From: an uncultured Prevotellaceae bacterium
GTDB taxonomy: Bacteria > Bacteroidota > Bacteroidia > Bacteroidales > Bacteroidaceae
Assembly (NCBI GenBank): GCA_900318775.1
Contig: ONLY01000016.1
Span: forward strand, 1 to 64,000
Direction: 5' to 3'
Length of the DNA stretch: 64,000 bases
The notes below the pieces were generated by a model. That model ran no database searches, had not been told where the DNA came from, and worked only from the letters and a program-made list of their open reading frames with translations. Position numbers and translations under genes: made by a program. This document shows, one piece after another, positions 57,666 through 64,000 of the stretch. How positions within the stretch are numbered: the first letter of the stretch is position 1; each line of letters begins with the position of its first letter.

Positions 57666-58571
57666 ATGCAAAAGGCGGGACTCTTTCAGCAATACATGTG
57701 GCTGCTACAAACCATCTATCAGGCAAAAGGAATCTCATTCCGTGACATTAACAAGCGTTGGACAAGAAATGCCAAGCTGAGTGGTGGAGTTGAAATGCAT
57801 CGAAACACCTTCAATAGGCATAAACAAGCCATAGAAGAAATCTTCGACATCAACATCGTTTGTGATAAAGCCAATGAATTCAAATACTATATTGAAGACT
57901 CCAAGAATCTAAAAGACGATTCTATTCTGAGTTGGCTGCTCTCCTCCATGACCGTGCATAGTGCTGTTCAAAATAGTGCCAACTTGCAAAACAGGATATT
58001 GTTGGAGAACATTCCTTCCGGACTTAAATTCTTGCAAACGATACTGGACGCCATGAATGCCAATTTATGCATATCGTTTACTTATTGTAAGTATGGCGAA
58101 CCAGAGGGGAAACGACACGAAAAGGCTGAGCCATATTGCCTAAAACTCTACAAACAACGATGGTATTTGTTGGTACGCATAGAGGATAATTTTCGCTTTT
58201 TCTCTCTTGACAGGATAGAATCGTTGGAAATACTCTCTGAGACGTTTCAGATGAACAAAGATTTTGATGCTGAGGAATTCCTCCGGCACAATTTTGGCGT
58301 TTTTCTTCCTGAACAATCCCATCCGCAGAAGGTGGTGCTCCGTGCTTTTAAATACATGAAATACTATTTGCGAGACCTTCCATTCCATCATTCTCAAAAG
58401 GAAATAGGGCATGGGCCGGATTATGCAGACTTTTCCTATTATCTTTATCCTACTAATGACTTTCTGGGTCAAATCCTTCGCTATGGTGATGTGCTCAAAG
58501 TACTAGAACCTCAATCGTTACAAGACAAAATGAAAGAGACAATCGATAAAATGCAGAAGAATTACGAATGA
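57666..58571 (+). CDS. WYL-domain transcriptional regulator next to cas12a
   Basis: The N-terminal 90 residues contain a helix-turn-helix-like region (VEMHRNTFNRHKQAIEEIF). The WYL domain at about residues 135-195 has a literal W166-Y167-L168 (QRWYLLVR) followed by FFSLDRIESLEIL, and a C-terminal WCX-type extension. WYL proteins bind DNA and are thought to sense nucleic acid-like ligands; some control CRISPR loci (for example in cyanobacterial and type VI-D systems). It ends 90 bp before cas12a. A perfect inverted repeat in that gap is a candidate target. Length 301 aa. Confidence 0.85.
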   Translation: MQKAGLFQQYMWLLQTIYQAKGISFRDINKRWTRNAKLSGGVEMHRNTFNRHKQAIEEIFDINIVCDKANEFKYYIEDSKNLKDDSILSWLLSSMTVHSAVQNSANLQNRILLENIPSGLKFLQTILDAMNANLCISFTYCKYGEPEGKRHEKAEPYCLKLYKQRWYLLVRIEDNFRFFSLDRIESLEILSETFQMNKDFDAEEFLRHNFGVFLPEQSHPQKVVLRAFKYMKYYLRDLPFHHSQKEIGHGPDYADFSYYLYPTNDFLGQILRYGDVLKVLEPQSLQDKMKETIDKMQKNYE

Positions 58572-58588
58572 TGTAAAAAAAGTTTGAG

Positions 58589-58626
58589 ATTGCACCACAT
58601 TATGGTGCAATATGAGTATATATTTG
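58589..58626 (+). promoter_or_regulatory. cas12a promoter with operator-like inverted repeat
   Basis: ATTGCACCA (58589-58597), CATTA, TGGTGCAAT (58603-58611) is a perfect 9-5-9 inverted repeat. A -7 element TATATTTG follows at 58619-58626. The expected -33 position, about 58595-58598, falls inside the repeat and has no TTTG. The nearest TTTG (58583-58586) is 32 bp away, outside the usual spacing. This suggests a regulated promoter with the WYL protein as candidate regulator. Confidence 0.6.
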
Positions 58627-58660
58627 CAGCCGGAATATTAACATTTAAAACATATATAAG

Positions 58661-61600
58661 ATGGAAAACCTAAATCAATTTGTGGGAATGTATCCCGTTC
58701 AGAAAACTATACGTTTTGAATTGCTTCCAGTTGGGAAAACAATAGAATGGATAAAGAAAGGCGGAATCATTGAAGAAGATGAACAAAAAGCCTTAGATTA
58801 TCCAATTGTGAAAAAGTTGATTGATGAATACCACAAAGTGTGCATTCGCGAATCATTGAAGAGAGAGGCTTTTGGCAATGCGCCTATTGACTGGGAGCCT
58901 TTGTGCGATGCTTTGATGGAATATCACAAGACCAAAAGTGAAGAAGCAAAAAAGAAACTGGAAGAGGAACAAACCATTGCACGGAAAAAGATTGGGAAGG
59001 CACTAACTGCCTTTAAGCATTTTGGTGAATTGACGGCAGCCACTCCTAAAGACCTTATCAAGTCGATTTTGCCCGACTTTCAGTATGATAAGGCTCTTGA
59101 CTCATTCAATAGTTTTGCTACTTATTTTCAGGGTTTCCAAGAAAACAGGAAAAACATCTATAGTACTGAAGCCATCAGCACAGGTGTTCCCTATCGTTTG
59201 GTGCATGACAATTTCCCCAAATTCTTGACAGATATTGAAGTCTATGAAACCATCAAGGAAAATTGCCCACAAGTGATAGAGCAGGCTTCGGATGAGTTAC
59301 AGCCCTTCTTGGAGGGTGTTATGCTGGATGATGTGTTCAGTCTCTCTTTCTATAATTCTCTACTGACACAAGATGGTATTGATTTCTTCAATCTCGTCAT
59401 TGGTGGTGTGTCCGAAGAAGGCAAACAGAAATATCGTGGCATCAACGAGTTTGCCAACCTTTACCGCCAACAGCATCCAGACTTTGTTGGTAAGAAAAAG
59501 TCTGTTACCATGATTCCGCTATTCAAGCAAATTCTTTCTGATAGAGAGACCCTTTCTTTCATCCCGCAGGAAATAAAGGATGACGATATGCTGGTCAAGA
59601 CCATAGAGGATTTCAACACCCATATATCCAATTATGAAAGAGAGGGACAGCCCATCAACATCATCGCAGAATTAGTCAATCTGCTTAAACAACTTCCCAC
59701 TTATGATGCTGACGGCATCTATATTTCACAGAAGCATATGACAGATGTCTCTCAAAAGATGTATGGGAATTGGGGCACAATTAACGAACGATTGCATGAA
59801 CAGGCTGTTTCACAATTTGGCGATGAGACAAAAACCAAGAACAAGAAAAAGATTGATGCTTATTTGTCAAAGGATGCATACAGCCTTCAAGAGATGCAAA
59901 TAGATGGGAAAAACCTATTAGACACTTATTTCAAGGAGATTGCTCAATGTATCTATGTGGCAGATGGTTATTGGCGACAAGTACAAGAATGGGCAAACAC
60001 ATCAACAGACAAACAGCGCTTCTTAAACAATCAAGAAGGGACGGAGATTGTGAAGAGGTATCTTGATTCCATCATGGATGCATTTCATCAGTTCTCTATT
60101 TTCGATGTGTCGGGCGAACATGAGGTAGATGCCAATTTCTATAATGAATACATTCCTTTGTACAAAGAATTGGAAAGCATCATACCTCTATATAACAAGG
60201 TGCGCAACTATCTGACGAAGAAGCCGTCGGACATCAAAAAGTTCAAACTCAACTTTGAAGCACCCACACTTGCCAACGGATGGGATCAAAACAAGGAACG
60301 CGACAATAAGGCGATTCTGCTCTTCAAGGATGGTCTTTCATATCTGGGTGTGATGAATGCCAAGAATCTCCCCGACCTAAATGTAAACAAGCATGCAAGT
60401 GGAGAATGCTACACGAAGATGATATACAAATTGCTGCCTGGTCCAAACAAGATGTTACCGAAAGTGTTTTTCTCAAAGAAGGGTATAGACACTTTTGCAC
60501 CTTCTGCCCACATCTTGAAACTCTACAATGATGGCACGTTCAAGAAAGGTCCATCCTTCAATCTTGTGCATCTGCATGAACTGATAGACTTTTACAAGGA
60601 TGGCATCAACCGTCATCCCGATTGGAGCAAGTTTGGCTTCGAGTTTGCCCCAACCGAATCATACGAGGACATCAGCGCATTCTACAACGACATCTCTAAA
60701 CAAGCCTACAAGGTACGTTTCACGGAAATTCCTGCTGAACAAGTGGATGAATGGGTCAATAATGGTCAGTTATACCTGTTCCAATTATACAATAAGGACT
60801 ATGCGGAAGGTGCTCATGGTAAGAAGAATCTGCACACGTTGTATTGGGAAAGCCTTTTCACCGATGCCAACATGAAAGACCTTGTGCTGAAACTGAATGG
60901 AGAGGCAGAACTTTTCTATCGCCCACAAAGCATCATGAAACCTGTTGCTCACAAAGTTGGGACAAAAATGTTGAATAGACGAGATAAATCAGGTATGCCC
61001 ATACCCGATGCCATCTATCGTAATCTGTATCAATACTTCAACGGAAAGAAAGCAGAGAATGAACTATCAGATGCGGAAAGAATGTATTTAGATAATGTCA
61101 TTGTCAAGGATGTGAAACATGAAATAACCAAAGACAGAAGGTTCACAAAACCTGAGTTCTTCTTCCATGTTCCTATCACGTTCAATGTCAATGCAGATGG
61201 AAACGAATTCATCAACGACCAAGTGATGGAATACCTGAAAGACAATCCAGACGTGAATATCATTGGTATTGACCGAGGCGAACGGCATCTTATCTACCTC
61301 ACTCTCATCAATCAACGAGGGGAAATACTGAAACAAAAGACTTTCAATACCGTCAATCAGTTCAATTATCACGAGAAACTGACACAAAGAGAAAAAGAAC
61401 GTGATGAGGCACGGAAAAGTTGGTCAAGTGTCGGAAAGATAAAAGACCTGAAAGAAGGTTTCCTGTCTGCTGTAATTCACGAAATCGCCACTATGATGGT
61501 AGAGAACAATGCAATAGTTGTGCTGGAGGACTTAAACTTTGGCTTCAAACGTGGGCGATTCAAGGTGGAACGGCAGGTGTATCAGAAGTTTGAAAAGATG

Positions 61601-62425
61601 CTCATTGATAAACTGAACTACCTCTGTTTCAAGGATTGTAAGTCAGATGAACCAGGTGGCATTCTTCGAGGCTATCAGATGGCGCAGAAGTTCACCAGTT
61701 TCCAACGATTGGGCAAACAAAGCGGATTCCTGTTCTACATCCCTGCTGCCTACACCTCAAAGATTGACCCTGTGACCGGATTTGTCAATCATTTCAACTT
61801 GCAAGACATCACCAATGCAGAAAAACGCAAGGACTTTTTCTTGAAGATGGATCGCATAGAAATGAGGAATGGGCATATAGAGTTTGAGTTTGACTATCGC
61901 CAGTTCAAAACTTTCCAGACCGATTATCAGAATCGATGGACAGTCAGCACATACGGAAAACGTATTGTGATGAGCATAGACAAGAATGGTTACAAGCAAA
62001 TGCAAGACTTTTACCCAACGGAAGAAATCAAGAAGGCTTTCAGTCAGATTGGTGTCACGCTTCAAGAAGGTGCAGACATCAAGGCTCTCATTGCCGATAT
62101 AGACAACCCTTCTCTTTTCAGTACATTGTTTTATGCGTTCAAGGTCACCTTGCAAATGCGCAACAGCAATTCTCAGACAGAAGAAGATTACATCCTCTCT
62201 CCTGTTGCAAAAAATGGCAGCCATTTCTGTAGCATAGAAGAAGCAAACAAGGGCATTGATGTGCATGGAAACTGGGTGTCAAAACTTCCAGTTGATGCAG
62301 ATGCTAATGGTGCATATCATATCGCGTTGAAGGGATTGTATTTGCTCCAGCATCCTGACACGAAGAAGATTGAGCATGCGGAATGGCTAAAATATATGGT
62401 GGAAAAGCCTTACCTCAACAATTAA
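58661..62425 (+). CDS. cas12a: CRISPR type V-A effector nuclease Cas12a
   Basis: This RNA-guided nuclease processes its own crRNA and cuts DNA next to a T-rich PAM. The 1254-aa length lies within the range of known Cas12a. The N-terminus MYPVQKTIRFELLPVGKT is typical. RuvC motifs are D871 (IGIDRGERHL), E956 (VVLEDLNFGFKRGR) and D1214 (DADANGAYHIA); R1167 (LQMRNSN) matches the Nuc-domain arginine. The crRNA-processing region has H764 (PVAHKVGTKM). GPNKMLPKVFFSKKG is the PAM-side motif. All key residues are present, so it should be active. The gene looks more A/T-rich than the preceding chromosome. The cas4 start overlaps its stop. Confidence 0.97.
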   Translation: MENLNQFVGMYPVQKTIRFELLPVGKTIEWIKKGGIIEEDEQKALDYPIVKKLIDEYHKVCIRESLKREAFGNAPIDWEPLCDALMEYHKTKSEEAKKKLEEEQTIARKKIGKALTAFKHFGELTAATPKDLIKSILPDFQYDKALDSFNSFATYFQGFQENRKNIYSTEAISTGVPYRLVHDNFPKFLTDIEVYETIKENCPQVIEQASDELQPFLEGVMLDDVFSLSFYNSLLTQDGIDFFNLVIGGVSEEGKQKYRGINEFANLYRQQHPDFVGKKKSVTMIPLFKQILSDRETLSFIPQEIKDDDMLVKTIEDFNTHISNYEREGQPINIIAELVNLLKQLPTYDADGIYISQKHMTDVSQKMYGNWGTINERLHEQAVSQFGDETKTKNKKKIDAYLSKDAYSLQEMQIDGKNLLDTYFKEIAQCIYVADGYWRQVQEWANTSTDKQRFLNNQEGTEIVKRYLDSIMDAFHQFSIFDVSGEHEVDANFYNEYIPLYKELESIIPLYNKVRNYLTKKPSDIKKFKLNFEAPTLANGWDQNKERDNKAILLFKDGLSYLGVMNAKNLPDLNVNKHASGECYTKMIYKLLPGPNKMLPKVFFSKKGIDTFAPSAHILKLYNDGTFKKGPSFNLVHLHELIDFYKDGINRHPDWSKFGFEFAPTESYEDISAFYNDISKQAYKVRFTEIPAEQVDEWVNNGQLYLFQLYNKDYAEGAHGKKNLHTLYWESLFTDANMKDLVLKLNGEAELFYRPQSIMKPVAHKVGTKMLNRRDKSGMPIPDAIYRNLYQYFNGKKAENELSDAERMYLDNVIVKDVKHEITKDRRFTKPEFFFHVPITFNVNADGNEFINDQVMEYLKDNPDVNIIGIDRGERHLIYLTLINQRGEILKQKTFNTVNQFNYHEKLTQREKERDEARKSWSSVGKIKDLKEGFLSAVIHEIATMMVENNAIVVLEDLNFGFKRGRFKVERQVYQKFEKMLIDKLNYLCFKDCKSDEPGGILRGYQMAQKFTSFQRLGKQSGFLFYIPAAYTSKIDPVTGFVNHFNLQDITNAEKRKDFFLKMDRIEMRNGHIEFEFDYRQFKTFQTDYQNRWTVSTYGKRIVMSIDKNGYKQMQDFYPTEEIKKAFSQIGVTLQEGADIKALIADIDNPSLFSTLFYAFKVTLQMRNSNSQTEEDYILSPVAKNGSHFCSIEEANKGIDVHGNWVSKLPVDADANGAYHIALKGLYLLQHPDTKKIEHAEWLKYMVEKPYLNN

Positions 62426-62550
62426 TGGAGAACTACATCTCCATATCAACTCTGAATGATACAATCTTTTGTCCGTATTCCATATACCTGCACAATGTGT
62501 ATATGGAATCGGACGAAGGATTGTATCATGCCACACCACAGACAAGGGGA
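62425..62550 (+). pseudogene. cas4: cas4 remnant (5' end only)
   Basis: An ATG at 62425 overlaps the cas12a stop. About 42 codons read as a Cas4 N-terminus: MENYISISTLND then FCPYSIYLHNVYM and YHATPQTRG. After QTRG the sequence leaves the Cas4 family and the frame ends at a TAG at 62584-62586. The rest of Cas4 (RecB-like catalytic and Fe-S cysteine parts, about 160 residues) is missing. It is the left end of a deletion joint with cas1. Confidence 0.8.
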
Positions 62551-62710
62551 ATATCGTCTAAAGAGAGAAAAGAACAAAGATTATAGTAAAGTTTTTTTTG
62601 ACGTGCTGGTGCCTTATAAAACCGAGGTGTTCAAATATATCCAGACGTATTACCGATGCTTCATGAATCAGAAAGACATCCGTTTATACCCCATATTCAA
62701 CTATGCATGA
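62548..62710 (+). pseudogene. cas1: cas1 remnant (3' end only)
   Basis: In a different frame from the cas4 remnant, the last 52 or so codons read EYRLKREKNKDYSKVFFD, LVPYKTEVFKYIQ and YYRCFMNQK, resembling the C-terminus of type V-A Cas1. The stop TGA overlaps the cas2 ATG (ATGA), as expected for an original cas1-cas2 junction. The catalytic part of Cas1 (about 85% of the protein) is absent. The joint with cas4 lies near 62545-62553. Confidence 0.75.
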
Positions 62711-62979
62711 TTATTATAAGTTATGACATAAAAGACGATAAACTTAGAACGAAGTTCGCCAAGATGCTTCGTTCTAATGGTGCTATTCGTTTACAGTTCT
62801 CCGTTTATGAGGTGAATAACACTCAACGCATCATTGACAATATAAAGGTGAATATCGTTGAGAAGTTTTCCAAACTCTTTACGGGCGCTGATAGCGTAAT
62901 GATATTTGATGCTCCTAATGCTAAGGTCTTGAAATACGGGAATGCCATTCATCGAGATCGGGACGTAGTATATTTCTAA
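62707..62979 (+). CDS. cas2: CRISPR-associated protein Cas2
   Basis: This is the 90-aa structural partner of Cas1 in spacer acquisition. MIIISYDIKDDKLRTKFAKM with D7 at the ferredoxin-like active site, and VNNTQRIIDNIK, are typical. The reading frame is intact. Its only known partner, Cas1, is reduced to a remnant just upstream, so it is probably without function here unless Cas1 is supplied from elsewhere. Confidence 0.93.
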   Translation: MIIISYDIKDDKLRTKFAKMLRSNGAIRLQFSVYEVNNTQRIIDNIKVNIVEKFSKLFTGADSVMIFDAPNAKVLKYGNAIHRDRDVVYF

Positions 62980-63140
62980 GCAAAACTCAGTCTCTACATA
63001 AGCAAACAAAAAATACAACTTGTTTTATACTAATAGTTTACCTATTTACTCTCATAAGAGGGGGGGCAAAGATATCCCGTATAAAAGTTTCATATTTATT
63101 TGGTTTTTAAAATAAAAACTCCGACCTTTGTAGTCGTTGG
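62980..63140 (+). promoter_or_regulatory. CRISPR leader with array promoter
   Basis: The 161-bp AT-rich leader contains TTTG (63099-63102), 20 bp, GACCTTTG (63123-63130), placing a transcript start about 63137, just before the first repeat at 63141. The -7 box has G instead of T at its first base. A TATCTTTG on the minus strand (63074-63067) might be a weak antisense promoter; it lacks a good -33 partner. Confidence 0.65.
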
Positions 63141-64000
63141 GTCTAGAACCCAATTGTAATTTCTACTATTGTAGATCATGATGTTGATTTCGTTAGTTAG
63201 AAGAAGTCTAGAACCCAATTGTAATTTCTACTATTGTAGATGTGACGAAGCGGCCTTGGCCTCGCGCTTGTCTAGAACCCAATTGTAATTTCTACTATTG
63301 TAGATTACTATGTTACGACTAAAAGAGATTAAGGTCTAGAACCCAATTGTAATTTCTACTATTGTAGATATGACGATTGCGTGGGCAATACTCCTCTGTC
63401 TAGAACCCAATTGTAATTTCTACTATTGTAGATTACATTACCACATTTTTGAATTGCTTGGGTCTAGAACCCAATTGTAATTTCTACTATTGTAGATCCA
63501 GACTCAGCCACTAACGTAACCATCATTGTCTAGAACCCAATTGTAATTTCTACTATTGTAGATATGATTGATTTAGATTTTTGTGTTTTGAGTCTAGAAC
63601 CCAATTGTAATTTCTACTATTGTAGATCAAAGTTTGTCATAACATTTATTTTTGAGAGTCTAGAACCCAATTGTAATTTCTACTATTGTAGATATCAGAT
63701 TAAGGCCCAACTCAGGCTTGAGTCTAGAACCCAATTGTAATTTCTACTATTGTAGATAAGCATGACCCCAATGCCGACAGTTGGGGTCTAGAACCCAATT
63801 GTAATTTCTACTATTGTAGATTGGTCATATATTATTGCCGTTGTAATCAGTCTAGAACCCAATTGTAATTTCTACTATTGTAGATAGGTGCAAGTGCGCA
63901 AGGAGTGGTTCGACGTCTAGAACCCAATTGTAATTTCTACTATTGTAGATATGCATGGTCGCAACTTCCGCCAGCTGGGTCTAGAACCCAATTGTAATTT
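63141..64000 (+). CRISPR. Type V-A CRISPR array (at least 14 repeats)
   Basis: The 36-bp repeat starts GTCTAGAACCCAATTG and ends TAATTTCTACTATTGTAGAT; the latter holds the Cas12a crRNA stem TCTAC-TATT-GTAGA. Repeats begin at 63141, 63206, 63270, 63334, 63398, 63462, 63528, 63592, 63658, 63722, 63786, 63850, 63915 and 63979; the last has only 22 nt before the window ends. All complete copies look identical. Thirteen spacers are 28-30 bp (nine or more of 28). The strand matches cas12a. No duplicate spacer was noticed. Targets cannot be identified without a search. Confidence 0.99.

Noticed and set aside
62425-62586. A functional mini-Cas4 of 53 codons
   Set aside because: Only the N-terminus is Cas4-like; the tail is out-of-frame cas1 DNA and the catalytic and Fe-S parts are missing.
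57197-64000. CRISPR locus as a new effector class
   Set aside because: The effector has every hallmark of Cas12a and the repeat ends with the standard Cas12a stem; it is a type V-A system, unusual only in its adaptation remnant and regulator.

Overview
The window looks like a chromosomal segment of a Prevotella-like member of the Bacteroidota. Support comes from repeated promoters of the Bacteroidota sigma-factor type (TTTG, 19-21 bp, TAnnTTTG; at least eight good copies), a Por-type C-terminal secretion tail, an Asp-rich lipoprotein export signal, AT-rich translation starts, a Cas12a locus, and housekeeping genes in family-typical order. No rRNA, tRNA, insertion sequence or prophage gene was found.

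Layout. 1-3.6 kb: an acyl-CoA synthetase-like gene and a secreted GH30 glycosidase. 3.8-8.5 kb: tadA, then a cell-surface cassette of VTC-domain protein, DUF4956 membrane protein, DUF2490 beta-barrel, a small secreted protein with a sorting-like tail, and a DUF4353 beta-helix protein. 8.6-14.7 kb: a cobalamin riboswitch, a possible 38-codon ORF, a DASS dicarboxylate transporter and a three-subunit biotin-dependent acyl-CoA carboxylase, which fits B12-dependent succinate/propionate metabolism. 14.8-21.2 kb: sufS and hisS; then on the minus strand a lone receiver protein, a TackOD1-type zinc-ribbon protein, a DUF3109 protein and ribF. 21.4-32.2 kb: a long plus-strand run rimP-nusA-infB-cvpA-sufBCD-GT9-acyltransferase. 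32.2-42.7 kb: a lipoprotein, rpsO, typA, acpP-fabF-rnc, a GH3-family enzyme and an Ig-like lipoprotein. 42.7-55 kb: xerD, an S41 protease group, carB, a membrane protein, an AsmA-like protein, pyrH and a Sel1-repeat protein. 55-57.6 kb: repeat-rich DNA around a histidine phosphatase gene.

57.6-64 kb is a type V-A CRISPR-Cas locus: a WYL-domain regulator, a complete-looking Cas12a (1254 aa), a collapsed remnant of cas4 and cas1, intact cas2, a leader with its own promoter, and an array of 13 full identical 36-bp repeats plus one cut by the window edge. Two features stand out. A perfect 9-5-9 inverted repeat lies where the -33 element of the cas12a promoter should be, so the adjacent WYL protein is a good candidate for controlling cas12a. 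And cas4 and cas1 are reduced to one end each, so the locus can probably still interfere but not acquire spacers by itself.

Other unexplained structure: two intergenic clusters of seven TGTTACA/TGTAACA motifs about 21 kb apart; families of short degenerate repeats around the Sel1 gene, one of them present in both orientations; a nested inverted repeat with an internal terminator; and a CGATGTCG-based repeat before the CRISPR locus. All assignments come from reading the sequence; no database search was run.
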